NCBI RefSeq assembly: GCF_027887165.1
Contig: NC_077229.1
Location: 204,501,753-204,565,752, forward strand
DNA from: Monodelphis domestica
Taxonomy: Eukaryota; Chordata; Mammalia; Didelphimorphia; Didelphidae
Length of the DNA: 64,000 bases
Direction: 5' to 3'
Part shown: positions 1 through 10,559 of the stretch, one piece after another
How the letters are laid out: each line of letters begins with the position of its first letter
Numbering within the stretch: the first letter of the stretch is position 1
Program-made: the position numbers and the translations under genes
Notes under the pieces: model-generated
The model's input: only the letters and a program-made list of their open reading frames with translations
Told to the model about the DNA's origin: nothing
The model's database searches: none

Positions 1-425
1 ATGACCTTCAACAGACATGTGCAAAGGAAACAGACCTCTGAGCAGTCCTGGGTTAAGCTAGAGCCACCATTGGCACAGGGGAGACATCGACAGTGATTGG
101 TAGATGTGAGAACTGAGGGGAGGGGACTTAGATGGTTTCCTTAAAGATAGCCCGGTCTGAGGACAGGCTGAGAGGAGGTTTTGCTCTGAGAGGTTTTTGC
201 TCTGAAGGAGTCTGAGAGGAGAGAGGTTCTGGAGGGAGAACTCCTGGAGAGGTCTGAGAGGAGGGCTTGCTCTGAAGGAGGCTGGAGGTGGAGGCCCCTG
301 AGACTGTTTCTCCATTTTGGTCATGTGAGTGATAGGGACTGATCTCTTTTCTTTGCCTCAGCTATCTAAGGGCTTGGGCCTTTGGCCCAGCCTAAGCAGA
401 GGAGGTATTTAAGCCCTATTCCCTT

Positions 426-494
<69 letters not shown>

Positions 495-634
495 TTTCTT
501 CCTCCTGTTTGTAATTAAAAACTCCATAAAAGGTTGACTGCTGACTTGAGTTTTCATTTAGGAATTACATAGCTGAATTCCTTGGCGACCTTAAATTAAT
601 ATATATCAGTCTTTTAAAGTGATTTCCATGTCAC
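1..634 (+). mobile_element. Solo LTR, 5' end outside the window
   Basis: Aligns by eye with the complete LTR at 47122-47802, starting about 195 bases inside it. Shared blocks include the start around the cttcaacagacatg motif, the tgattggtagatgtgag box, a TATA-like tatttaa at 406-412, a CT tract at 431-491, a poly-A signal attaaa at 514-519 and a gcgacc block near 585. The end is placed at the ccatgtcaca terminus. No retroviral internal region follows in this orientation, so it is read as a solo LTR. Gammaretrovirus-like class is inferred from the 4-bp TSDs of related copies. Confidence 0.75.
431..491. repeat. (CT)n microsatellite inside the LTR
   Basis: About 30 CT repeats lie between the TATA-like box and the poly-A signal of the LTR. 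Other copies of this LTR family carry GA/CT tracts at the equivalent place (43731-43818, 18089-18102, degenerate near 47640-47660). Confidence 0.95.
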
Positions 635-1544
635 AATATATACATATATATTACACATATACAAGAGTTCTGCTTTTGGTGTCAGATAGACAGAAAGGTC
701 TTTTGGTCATTTCTATCTGTTTGAGCCCTAGCAAGAACTTTATTTATAATTTTTTCATTTTTATTTCATGAATTCTGCTTATTTACGACAGGATTCCTAA
801 GTAAGTTTATGTTGTATTCATGTTCTAGACATGTAGTGAGTTCATGTACATACTTACTCCATGTTGCAAGACATCCATGTCTACATGTTGTCTGAAGTGA
901 TCAATGGTCTTTCTTGAAGTTGTGTACATGTTGGATGTATGTCCCTAGTGTAAAGTTAATGTGTTCATGCCACCACCATCTTATGTGACCTGTCCCATGA
1001 TGAATATTTCTTCCTGATTGTTCATACATAAAAGTTTTCCTTTTGGCTGTCCATTTTAGTTCATGCAGTTCTTCTCTTTGATGTTTAATGGTTTCTTCTC
1101 TTCAGTTTGTGATCTTCTTGTTGAATTTTTTTCCTCTGTTCTGCATGCAAACTTGACTGTCATCTGTTCTTGACTAAAGATACATATGATCATCTTCTTA
1201 TCTACTCTCCTGCACCAGAACTTTGTGTGTGCATGTAAGATTTGTGTTCCTTCGAGTGAGTGAGATTATGTGAGAGTGGGTGAGATTGTGTGAGCCTATA
1301 TCCTTTTTTCTTCATTGTATTTGTGTTTCAAGTTTGTGTTACTTGCATGTTAGAGGGAGAATATTAGGTTTTCATTTTGTCAAGTTAAAAATCAGTACTC
1401 TACCAGTTCCTGAGTTAAAATTAGTTTCTGACTTGGTAACAGCTTTTGGGTTAATGTTAGCATTACTCTGATTTATTCTATTATGTTTTGGGTCCTGATT
1501 AGTTTCTGAGCTTGTTACTTCCAAGTTGGTCATGGCATTTTGGG
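635..1544. other. No gene seen; possibly 3' internal ERV sequence
   Basis: AT-rich sequence with several tgtgagt-like short repeats near 1250-1290. It lies downstream (minus strand) of the integrase remnant, where the env region of a retrovirus would be, but I recognise no envelope motif. Confidence 0.4.
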
Positions 1545-2290
1545 ATTTTATGTTTGACACATGATACCAAGGGTCTTTCCCTAAGATTTTTATTGCAAAG
1601 TTGTACATATTATTTGATGTGGTTCCTTCCATTTTGGGTCTGTCATTGCTTTTGTGGTAAAGTTCTTTACATATACCGTATCCCCAGGGCTTATACTATG
1701 AAGCAAATAGTCCAGTGATACCCTTTGTAGAACTAAGCCAAGTTAATGTAATTCCTTTAGCCTTTTCTGGATTTTTAAATAGGTATGTAGTTGGCATTCA
1801 CCCCCCAGCATCGATACATATGCTAATTTGATTGTTCTTCCTTGCCAAAGTGACTGGCCATACAGCATTTCATAAGGAGATATATGTGAATCTCCTTGAG
1901 GCATTGTACTTAGATGGAATAATGTGAGTGGGAGAAGTTCTGTCCACTTGAGGTAAGTTTGTGCACATAATTTTCCCACTGCAATTTTGACCTCTATATT
2001 TAGCTGTTCCACTTGGCCAGCACTTCTGGGGTGATAGACACTGTGTAAATTCCCTTTTATTCCCAAATTTTGGTATATTTCTTGTAAAACTTTAGAAGAA
2101 AAATGGCTTCTGTGGTCCAAATCTATGTTGTCTGGTATACCAAATCTGGGAATGATTTCTTTTAAAAGGATCTTTACTACAAAGGCTGTGTTGTTTTTCT
2201 TGGCTGGAAAAACTTCAGGCCACCTGGTCAGTCAGCTTGTCTACAATTACTAAGGCATATTTGTATCCTCTGTCACTGGGCATGTTAAGG
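1545..2290 (-). pseudogene. Endogenous retrovirus integrase fragment (gammaretrovirus-like)
   Basis: On the minus strand the conceptual product matches the second half of a pol polyprotein: the integrase catalytic core and the C-terminal domain. Integrase joins viral DNA to host chromosomes. The first catalytic aspartate lies in a VDKLTD context near 2240, the second in the block just before 2120, and the catalytic glutamate in GQVEQLN near 2010. A downstream PYEMLYG motif (near 1870) is typical of the gamma/ERV1 core. The basic C-terminal domain follows at 1550-1710 with PGD and WYHVS motifs. The longest open piece is 125 codons (1743-2120); stops and frameshifts break it on both sides, so it is dead. 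Protease, reverse transcriptase and RNase H, which should lie at higher coordinates, are absent: L1 sequence begins near 2310. It points away from the LTR at 1-634, so the two are probably not one provirus. Confidence 0.8.
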
Positions 2291-2309
2291 AGAGAAACCC
2301 CCTTTCATT

Positions 2310-4088
2310 TCCTCTTCACTTTCCTCCTCTTTTACAGTTGTGATTTCACCTTTTTCAATTTTGATAACTGGTAATTTTGTTTTCTTTATGTTAATCAAGT
2401 TAACCAGTGGTTTGTCTATTTATTTATTTATTTTTCCATATTTTTCCACTATTTTTCCTTGCCTTATTTATTAGTTCAATGATTGTCTTATTTTTAAATT
2501 TATTAATCTCTCCTTGATTTTCAGAATTTCCAATTTGGTGTTTAATTGGAAATTTAAAATTTGTATTTTTTTCTAGAGTTTTTTAAAAGTTGTATTCCAA
2601 ATTCATTGATCTGCTCTTTCTCTGATTTTATTGCTATAAGTATTTATAGATAATAATTTCCCTTAAGTACTGCTTTGACTCCATCACATGAATTTTGATA
2701 TGATGTCTCTTCATTGTCATTTTCTTTAATGAAATTTTTGATTATCTCTATGATTTGTTCTTTGACCCATTCTTTCTTTAAGATAAGATTGTTTCATTTC
2801 CAATTTTTATTTTTTGTTTCTGCTGCTTTTAATTTTTACTGCATTATGATCTGAAAAGTATGCATTTAATATTTATACTTTTCTGCATTTGGATGTGAGG
2901 TTTTTATGCCTTATTGTGTGGCCAGTTTGTTTGAAGATGCCATGTACTGCTGGAAAAAAGATGTATTCTTTTCTATTCCCATTCAGTTTTCTCCAGAGAT
3001 CTGTCATATCTAACTTTTCTAAAGTCTTATTTAGCTCCTTAACTTCTTTCTTGTTTATTTTTTGGTTGAATTTATCTACTACTGAGAGGGGAAGGTTGAG
3101 GTGTTCCACTGGTAACATTTTACTATTTATTTTCTCTTATAACTCATATAACTTTTCCTTTAGGAATCTGTATGCTATGTTATTTGGTGTATATACGTTT
3201 AATATTGATATTATTTCATTGTCTGTGGCACCATTTATAATGATGTAATTTCCTTCTTTATCTCTTCTGATTAGATCAATTTTTACCTTTGCTTTGTCTG
3301 AGATCATTATTGCTATCCCTGCTTTTTTACTTTAGCTGAGGCATAGTAGATCCTGCTCTAGTCCCTTACTTTTAGTGTGTCTCCCTATTATAAATGTGTT
3401 TCTTGTAGACAGTTTATGTGGAATTCTGATTTTTAATCCATTCTGTGATACTTTTTCATTTTATGGGTGAGTTCATCCCATTCATATTCACAGTTATGTT
3501 TATTAATTATGTTTATGTTTTTCCCTCCTTCTTATTTTCCCCTGGTTTCTTCTTCTTCTCTCTCTCCTTTTAGCCTTTCCCCATTCATAAATGTTTTGTT
3601 TTGGATGATCATCTACCCCAATTCACCTTTTTTTGTCTGTCCTCAACTCCCATATTCCCCCTATCCTTCTATTTTCCTATGGGGTAAGGTAGGTTTTTAT
3701 AGTAGACTGTGAATATTATTCTCACTTTGAGTTAGTTCTAATGAGAGTAAGATTCAATCATAGCCACTCTCCCATCTTCTCCTCCACTGTATTTGCCTCT
3801 TCTGTACCTCTTAATGAGAGGCAGTTTACCCCCTCCATATCTCCTTTTCTCTTCTCCCTATGTGTTCCTCTTTCCCATCTCCTTTTTTAATATTAGTCAA
3901 CCTTATTTAGTTTCATTCCATGTTTCTAGATATTCTCCTTTTCATTGCTCTAATAGTAATAAGGTTCTAAAATAACTTAGGTACTTTAGATATCTTATGT
4001 ATTTTAAGTACCTTACTTTCTCGAGTATCATAAATATCTTAATTATTCCAATTCTCATCTTTCCAGGTATAAATATACTTAATTCAAT
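2310..4088 (-). mobile_element. L1 fragment: inter-ORF region and ORF2 endonuclease part
   Basis: Antisense L1. The minus-strand piece at 2873-3118 (81 codons) aligns with the C-terminal half of the L1 ORF2 apurinic-like endonuclease. It keeps PLS..DKFNQKINK, the YIFF block and the histidine of the terminal catalytic region, but the GDFN catalytic block just before it is mutated. The segment at 3240-3400 corresponds to the middle of the endonuclease and 3440-4080 is pyrimidine-rich like the inter-ORF region of the L1 at 55376-55946. 2310-2870 would be the linker after the endonuclease. Reverse transcriptase is missing. It is an old, truncated copy. Confidence 0.75.
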
Positions 4089-4122
4089 ATTTAGTATTGA
4101 TTCTAAGACCTAAGGTAAGAAT

Positions 4123-4177
<55 letters not shown>

Positions 4178-4272
4178 GAAGGAAGGAAGGAAGGAAGGAA
4201 GGAAGGAAGGAAGGAAGGAAGGAAGGAAGGAAGGAAGGAAGGAAGGAAGGAAGGAAGGAAGGAAGGAAGGAA
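4089..4272 (+). repeat. AAAG/AAGG microsatellite grown from a SINE tail
   Basis: About 4089-4122 reads like the 3' end of the local tRNA-derived SINE (tattgattctaagacc then aaggtaag). Its A-rich tail runs directly into about 13 AAAG repeats (4124-4176) and about 24 AAGG repeats (4177-4272). Long frames translated from it (FLPS or KERK repeats) are artefacts. Confidence 0.85.
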
Positions 4273-4319
4273 GAAGGAAAAAAAGGAGGATGGAAGAAAG
4301 GAAAGGAAAAGAAAAGAAA

Positions 4320-4668
4320 ACTTTCCATTCATTATCTCTGAACTTTTATAGAGTCTGCCCTCCATGCCTGGAATGCACTCCCTTATCACATCTGACTTAA
4401 AATCCTTAAAAACTCTTCAAGGCAAAGATAAAGTTCTTTCTCCTAATCAATACTTGTGCTGATCCCTCCACTTTGTGCTCTCCATCTTCAAATTAGCTTG
4501 TATTTAACTGATCTGTATATGCTGTTTCCCTCCAAGAAAAAGCTAGTTCCTTTAGGACAGGAAATATTTCTTTTTTTTTTTTATCCTCAGAGCCTAGCAC
4601 AGAACTTTGTACATAGTAACTAATGTTTCATAGTAATAAGTATTTATTGAATTGAATCCAAAAAGAAC
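4320..4668 (+). mobile_element. L2 LINE 3' end
   Basis: Shows the usual L2 end: a ctggaatgcactccc block, an aaggcaaagat/caaggc-like stretch, the aggacaggaaatatttc block with cctcagagcctagcacag, and the terminal taataagtatttattgaattgaa. Confidence 0.75.
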
Positions 4669-5118
4669 CCATGAGCCTTTAAAAGAATTCATAGGTCTAT
4701 GATCAATCGACCCTAGTCTTGCCTATTTAATAAGGAGTAAGAGCCTACTCCTCTAAGATGCCCTGGGACAAACTTACTCATCATTTGGCTAAAAGAACCT
4801 AAAGCTTTCCTGTTGTAAATAGATTGAGACTTCCAACATATAATGTCCCCCCTTAAAATGCATTTAAAAGTTATTGAAATGGGAGGCAAAACATCAAATT
4901 TGTTTAACTTCAGTTAATAGACTTCTGAATTTTTTTTATGACTGGTTTAAAATCTAAATTTCTGTTTTGGGAAATATGCATATTTGGTGTACATAGAAAT
5001 GTTGTTCTTTTAGGGAAAAATAATACCTACAAAGAAATATTCCCAAATAAAAATTGATTTCTGGAAATTTAGTGCCTCTTAACTCTTTTCCCCTTAAAAA
5101 CAACCTTGTAAGAGAGGT
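4669..5118. other. No feature recognised
   Basis: AT-rich unique-looking sequence with no convincing reading frame and no repeat I recognise. Confidence 0.5.
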
Positions 5119-5163
5119 TCTCTCTCTGTCTCTGTCTCTGTCTCTGTCTCTGTCTCTCTCTCT
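5119..5163. repeat. (TCTCTG)n simple repeat
   Basis: Short hexamer-like tctctg repeats running into a CT run, directly abutting the tail of the following minus-strand SINE. Confidence 0.85.
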
Positions 5164-5351
5164 TAAATCTTTACCTTCTGTCTTAGAATTGATACTAAGT
5201 ATTCAAGGTGGAAGATGTTATGGACTAAGCAATTGGTGTTAAGTGACTTGTGCTGGATCACACAGCTAGGAAGTATCTGATGCTACATTTGAACCCAGAA
5301 CCTCCCATCTCCAGGCCTAGCTCTCTAGGCACTGTGCTGCCTAGCTGTCCT
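5164..5351 (-). mobile_element. tRNA-derived SINE (SINE1_MD-like)
   Basis: Reverse orientation: a T-rich tail, then ctttaccttctgtcttagaa, gtgacttgtgctggatcacacag and the 5' end ctgcctagctgtcc. Confidence 0.9.
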
Positions 5352-5519
5352 AAGAGAGGTTCTCTTGAGAACAAATGAGAAAAACAACAGCCATTTAAAA
5401 GTGAAAAGCATGGTCTTTCTGCCAAGTGAACTTTGAGTTCTTAGAATGTAAGCTGAACATCTTGCGGGTTGCCAACCCTGCTCTAGAAGCTCCAATAAAT
5501 AGCCTAAGGAAAGGATCCA

Positions 5520-5670
5520 GGGATCTGTGACTCATCAGAACAGAAAAGGAAACAAAGGCCTAGAGATACTGAATATTTTGCCTAAGGTCACATAGATTAT
5601 AAATGTCAGAATCCGGATGTGAACATAGATTCTATTACTACTAACTCTCTTTCCATTGTATCTTTTTTAA
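5520..5670 (-). mobile_element. MIR/THER1-like CORE-SINE fragment
   Basis: Contains the core gaaacaaaggcctagagat, cctaaggtcacatagatta and tgtcagaatccggatgtgaac blocks of the MIR superfamily in reverse. Confidence 0.6.
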
Positions 5671-5671
5671 A

Positions 5672-5775
5672 ATTAATTTTTCTTCAATTATATGTGGAAA
5701 GAATTTTTGACAATTGTTTTCTGACATTTTGATTCAAATTCTCTACCTCCCTCTCCCAACAATTTATCTTTATGG
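5672..5775 (-). mobile_element. Old L1 3' UTR fragment
   Basis: A T-rich start, ttcaattatatgtggaaag and a ccctctcccaac pyrimidine run match the reverse of the older L1 3' UTR type seen at 18975-19350 and 51958-52385. Confidence 0.5.
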
Positions 5776-6339
5776 AGGGGGAGGAGTGACCATTCTAGTT
5801 AAGGGATATAGAATGTATAGGAAAATGGTGGTTAGGAAGGAGTATTTGGTCTATGAAATCTCAGAGAGGGATAAGGCCTATTGGGCAGTTGAATAGATAT
5901 GCACTTTCCAGAAACAACAGTAGTCTTGATTTGAATGTGATTCCCAGTGTAGGAGGCAGTGGTGAGTGTAGTGGTGTAGTGGAAGGGGTGGCTTTCCATA
6001 GGGCAAGAAGATGGCCTAGGAAAGGTACCATCTTTGGCCTGGGACCAGATTTGATGAGTTCTCATAAATTAGAATAGCATTGTTGCAGGATGGAAATTCC
6101 AAAGCAGTGAGTTCGTTTTCCCAGGGCATGTCCTCTAAAAGGTACAGAAGTGTCCTGGTGACTTGGAAATACTTTAGTTCTTATATTGTGAGGACAGGAG
6201 GGAGACAAAAGTACCAAAGAAAAACAAGTCTAACAGAACAAAATGGTGTCAGAAGGTCCAAAGATGAGACAAAAAGAAATAGAACAAAGTCTGATTTCAG
6301 GATGACCCTTCACCTTGCGAGGCCAACACCTCTACTTGT
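5776..6339. other. No gene recognised
   Basis: A 133-codon plus-strand frame (6080-6481) begins here but resembles no protein I know; its end lies in L2 sequence, and composition does not suggest coding. Treated as chance. Confidence 0.5.
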
Positions 6340-6540
6340 AACCTTGGTCCCACACCCTCCCATCTCCTCTGTGAGTTTACCACAGAATCATGCCTTCTTC
6401 CATCTCGAATCTTTCCCTAAGTTTCCTGGATGCCCACAAACATATTCTAGACTCCTATATTCTGAACAAGTCTTTGCTTGATCCTGTAGCCCCTTCAAAA
6501 GATCATCTTGCCTCCCTCTTCTCTTTTCTCATTAAACTCT

Positions 6541-6735
6541 TTAAAAAAAACAAAACCTCACCTTTTCTCATAAAAATCAATACTAAGAATCAATTATAAG
6601 GCAGAAAAGTGACAGGGATAGGGAATTGGGATTAAGTGACTTGCATAAAATCACGCAGCTAGGAAGTGTCCAAGGACAGGTCCAGGTCCTTCTGAATCCA
6701 GGCCTGGCACTCTTCCACTATGCTACCTGCTAAAC
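6541..6735 (-). mobile_element. tRNA-derived SINE inside the L2
   Basis: Reverse orientation with T/A-rich tail, gattaagtgacttgcat, tcacgcagctaggaagtgtc and the actatgctacctgc 5' end. The flanks share taaactctt (6533 region and 6730 region), fitting a TSD. Confidence 0.85.
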
Positions 6736-7380
6736 TCTTAGAAAAGTAAACTAAACCCTTTCCCTGCCTAAATGCTTTAAAGATCTGCACTTATTGCTCC
6801 TTCTTCCTCATCACCCATTCACTTCCTAACCTCTTGAAATCTGGTTTTCAACCCCATCATCTTACTGAAACTGTTTTAAAGGTTACCGGTAATGAAGCAA
6901 ATGTTAAATCTGATAGACTTTTCTCATTCCTTAGCTGTCTTGACCTTTCAAGAGTGTTTCTTATTGTCAAAGCACCTCCTCTTTGGAGATATTTTCTCTT
7001 CTCTTGGCTCCATGATCTCCCACTCCACCATGTTCTTTTTACCTATCTGATTACACTTTTCCAATCACCTTTGAATCCTCATCCATCTCATGCCCCCAAA
7101 GCATAGGTATCTCCCAAGGTTCTGTCTTAGGCCTCCTCTTTCTACACTCTGTGATCTCATTAGCTTTCATTGGATCAGACATTCCCTCTACTCAGATGAT
7201 GACCAAATCTGTATATATCACTCCAGAATTCTATCCTCACATCTTTAGATGCCTATTAGACATCTTGAATGACCTCTTGCCACCTCAAATTCAATTTGTC
7301 CCAAATTCAACTCATCTTTATTCTTAAACCTACGCTTTCTTCAGACTTCTCCATAATTGTTGAAAAGAACTTCTTCCTCC

Positions 7381-7810
7381 TAGTTACCCTGACTTGGAAT
7401 TAGGAAGAAAGGCGTTCAAATCTTGCCTCAGGGGCAGCTAGATAGCTCTGTGGATTGAGAGCCAGGCCTGGAAAAGGGAGGTCCTAGGTACAAATTTGGC
7501 CTCAGACACTTCTTAGTTGTGTGGCCCTGGGCAAGTCACTTAACCCCCATTGCTTAGCCTTCTCTTTTAGAATCAATTCATAGTACTGATTCTAGGGTGA
7601 AAGCTAAGGGTTTAAAAAAAAGATCTTGCCTCAGATACTTATTAACTCTGACCCTGGGCAAGTCATTTAATGTCTCTCTAAGCCTCAGTTTCCCCATCTG
7701 TAAAATGGAGATAATAGTACCTATTCCCCCAGGTTGAGATGATTAAATCTGCTGACATATATAAACTACTTTGTATATCTTAAAGTCCTATATAAAGTCC
7801 CATTATTAAC
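7381..7810 (+). mobile_element. MIR/THER1-like CORE-SINE, split by a SINE
   Basis: Left half at 7381-7431 (cttggaattaggaagaaagg), right half from 7623 with ctgaccctgggcaagtcat, cagtttccccatctgtaaaa and ggttgagatgattaaat. The halves are separated by a younger SINE. Confidence 0.75.
7432..7622 (+). mobile_element. tRNA-derived SINE with TSD
   Basis: Full-length copy: ggggcagctagat start, box-like tgtgtggccctgggcaagtc, tail of A residues. The 12-bp TSD atcttgcctcag lies at 7420-7431 and 7623-7634. Confidence 0.93.
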
Positions 7811-8060
7811 CTTGACTTTTCTTTCTTCTTCACCACCAGTATCCAAACAGTTGCCAAGTGTGGAATCTGCTTCTGCAACTTTTGTTGCATTCAACTTTTT
7901 GATACAATTAACCTGCCCTTCATTTAGGCCCTTTCTTAACTAGACTAATCGGGTCTTCTGGCTTCCAGTTTCTCTCCAAATAAATCCATCCTTCTTTTAC
8001 CTGCTTCTAAAATAATATTCCTAATGTATAATTCTGATTGTGTTACTTCTTTAGGAAATA

Positions 8061-8833
8061 AAGAAATCTCTGGGCAATTCTTCTGAGTTGAAGATCTAAA
8101 CTTTAATTGTGGTCAATTAAAGTTGAAGGTCTCACCTGTAGCAAAGACCCCCTTTAGAAGTTCAACAGTGAGTTTTTTTAAGTTTTCTTGATAGTTAATT
8201 AGCATAATTCATTAAGAAAGCAGAATGAACATAGTATGTTAAGGAATACGCTATAATGTTTGGTAACAAGGGTTTGTAGCATTTGATAGGAAGTTCCGGT
8301 ACAAGGTTAAGATCAGAAAATTTAATGAATCCTCCAGAACTATTATACTACTTCAGGGAGGCATTACAAAGTAACATTTCTTGGCCATAATACTCTGGGG
8401 AGTCTGTGGTTGGCATAGATCTTTGCAGGATCAAATATCTGGACATGCCAAGGTTTTTTCACATGATCTCATCAGGCCAACTGTCCACTCACCATTCCCA
8501 ATGAATCCAGCTCCTCCCGCATGGGTTTCAGCTTCCCTAGATAACTACACAGACCCAAAGTTTTTAATCCTCCAACAGAAGATCTTAATCTAATTAGTTA
8601 CTACAATATTTTAATATACCAAATTATGTCCTTCCTAACATTATGGTTAATATTCTTTTATTATAATTCACATCTTATACCCAGTTAGTTTACTAACTGG
8701 ATCTCCCTTTTTCTAAAAATCACAGTTGGAGTAATCTATCAAAAGGATTATATGTGATCACTTGGTTTATGATCAATAATATAAAAGAGGTAAAAAAAAT
8801 TTCCTTTCATTTCCCTGTTTAAAAAATTTCAGG
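8061..8833. other. No gene recognised
   Basis: Unique-looking AT-rich sequence. A tgaagatctaaactttaa motif at about 8088 faintly resembles the start of the local LTR family (tgtgaagattaaattt), but no matching terminus or TSD was found. Confidence 0.4.
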
Positions 8834-9042
8834 AGGGGGCAGCTGGGTAGCTCCATAGATTGAGATCCAGACCTAGAGATGGGAGGTCCTGGGGTCAAAT
8901 TTGGCCTCAGACACTTCCTAGCTGTGTGACCCTGGGCAAGTCATTTGACCCTCATTGCCTAGCCCTTACCACTCTTCTGCCTTGGAGCCAATACACAGTA
9001 TTGACTCCAAGATAGAAGATAAGGATTTAAAAAAAAAATTTT
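8834..9042 (+). mobile_element. tRNA-derived SINE
   Basis: Full-length: ggggcagctgggtagctcc start, tgtgtgaccctgggcaagtc, cttggagccaatacacag, A-tail. The flanks share tttcaggag. Confidence 0.92.
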
Positions 9043-9450
9043 TTTCAGGAGCTCCTATTGCCTCTAGGACAGGGGTTCTTAACTTTTTGTGTGTGTCTTA
9101 GACCCCTTTGGCAGACTGGTCAAGCATATGAACTACTTTTTGGAATAATGTCTTTAAGTGTACAAAATAAAATACATAGGATTACAAAGGAAACCAAATA
9201 TTTGGAAGCATAATCATCAAAATATTAAAAATTCCAAATTCATGGATTCCCTGAAATCTATCTGTGAGTCCCAGGTCAGGGATTCCTGCTCTAGGTCAAA
9301 ATAAAAATTCCTTGAGCTAATATTGAAGGCACTTTACAGCCTCTATCCAACCTTCATAATCACGTGCCATCTCCAAGCTGGAAAGGACTCTCTTCTCACA
9401 TTCCCTTTTCAGGTAACATATGAGTACTTAATAAATGTTTGTTGAATTAG
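9043..9450 (+). mobile_element. L2 LINE 3' part, split by a hAT element
   Basis: Left piece (cctattgcctctagga) joins at 9297 with tcaaaataaaaattcc, as in L2 consensus-like sequence. It ends with agtacttaataaatgtttgttgaatta. The hAT element at 9070-9288 sits between. Confidence 0.7.
9070..9288. mobile_element. Non-autonomous hAT-like DNA transposon
   Basis: Ends are imperfect inverted repeats: caggggttcttaa on the left and the complement of caggaatccctga on the right. The 8-bp flanks are ctctagga (9062-9069) and ctctaggt (9289-9296), 7 of 8 identical, as hAT insertion gives. The interior (acccctttggcagactgg, ataaaatacataggattac) matches an old hAT family shared with placental mammals, possibly Arthur-like. 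No transposase is encoded. Confidence 0.8.
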
Positions 9451-9934
9451 CTTTGAAATATGATCATTCCTTTTTGTCATTCATTCTCAACAAGCCAATA
9501 GTTGGTGATGTGAAGAAAATAACACTTAACAAAAGGTAACACTGAAAACTTTAGTCCTGGAAGTGATATAGTTCTCTAATTAAATAGCTTCACTCTATTT
9601 TCTGTTTATTTTTCTTCATATCCAAAATGGAGAATAGGTTGGCCTTTATCAAAGGATTAAATATGTGTGCTCATTTGGGTAACATGAACACTAATAGATA
9701 CTCAGAAAGCTCTACATGATCATGTTTTGTTGGTTGGTTTGTTTTTCATTACAGCAAAACAAAAAACCCAAGATATAAATGTCCACTGTCAGTAGAAAGT
9801 TAGGCAGTTCACTCTATAGAGGTCTGATACCACTATGCCACTTTGGGTTCTTTTCTCAGATGAAAGAATGGTTTGTATGTGCTATATGTGTTCCCAAAGC
9901 AAGTATTGCAATTCCTTTCAATCTCCTAAGATCT
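9451..9934. other. No feature recognised
   Basis: AT-rich sequence with no recognised repeat or gene. Confidence 0.5.
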
Positions 9935-10120
9935 TAAGAGACAATGTGGTATAGTGGAAAAATCATTGGATTTGAAGTCAGAGGCCATGGGTTCAAAATC
10001 TGCTTTTGCTACTTTTAGGCAAGTCACAATCTCTCAGTGCTTCATCTTACAAATAATGAGTTTGAACTAGATAGCTTTTAAGGTCTTTTCCAGTTCTAAA
10101 TCTAATCTAAATCTAAATCT
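9935..10120 (+). mobile_element. MIR/THER1-like CORE-SINE
   Basis: Contains gtggtatagtggaaaaatc, gaagtcagaggccatgggtt, aggcaagtcacaatctct and ttccagttctaaatcta. Confidence 0.75.
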
Positions 10121-10169
10121 TGACCCTAATTAGCCCCTGAGGCTTTCTGATTAGTTGGTAGACTTTGTT

Positions 10170-10381
10170 GTAACTTTTTTTTTTTAATAAATCCTTATCT
10201 TCTGTCAGAGAATCAATACTGTATATTGATTCTAAGGCAAGAGAGTGGTAAGGGCTAAAGCAATGGAGGTTAAGTGACTTGCCCAGGGTCACACAGCTAG
10301 GAAGTGTCTGAGGCCAGGTTTGAGCCTCCCATCTCTAGGCCTGGCTCTCAATCCACTGAGCCACCTAGCTGCCTCCTATTT

Positions 10382-10413
<32 letters not shown>
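10170..10413 (-). mobile_element. tRNA-derived SINE plus A/TA run
   Basis: Reverse SINE at 10170-10376 (tccttatcttctgtcag, gacttgcccagggtcacaca, ccacctagctgcctcc), followed by an A tract and (TA)n at 10381-10413. Confidence 0.9.
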
Positions 10414-10517
10414 GTATAGTCTGTTTACTTAGAGGACATAGGAATTTTTGGCTCTTGTAGGACATTTATTTTTTATTAGTCCTAGGTGAGGTGGGAGAGA
10501 TGGAAGGGAATGGTATT

Positions 10518-10518
<1 letters not shown>

Positions 10519-10551
<33 letters not shown>

Positions 10552-10552
10552 C
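10519..10552. repeat. (CT)n microsatellite
   Basis: CT run with one interruption. Confidence 0.9.
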
Positions 10553-10559
10553 CCTCCCT

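Larger units (their letters stand above)
6340..8060 (+). mobile_element. L2 LINE, reverse transcriptase region to near 3' part
   Basis: Plus-strand L2 RT sequence in three blocks: 6340-6540, 6736-7380 and 7811-8060. Recognisable landmarks are the aaatctggttttcaaccccatcatc block, a cccaaggttctgtcttaggcc block, the ctcagatgatgaccaaatc region (the RT A/DD motif area), the ccaaattcaactcatctt block and gattgtgttacttct. It is full of stops. Two later insertions split it: a SINE at 6541-6735, and a CORE-SINE at 7381-7810 that itself holds another SINE. Confidence 0.8.

Noticed and set aside
366..557. RE-repeat protein on the minus strand
   Set aside because: It is the CT tract of the LTR read as GA; the same applies to SL-repeat frames at 43699-43881, 27714-27911 and 61220-61498.
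1..2290. LTR at 1-634 and the integrase as one provirus
   Set aside because: The LTR reads plus and the integrase minus, so a single provirus would need an inversion, for which I saw no evidence.
4084..4389. Long FLPS- and KERK-repeat reading frames
   Set aside because: They are translations of the AAAG/AAGG microsatellite in three frames on both strands, not proteins.
6834..7106. 90-codon frame as a gene
   Set aside because: It lies in L2 reverse transcriptase sequence and is interrupted before and after.
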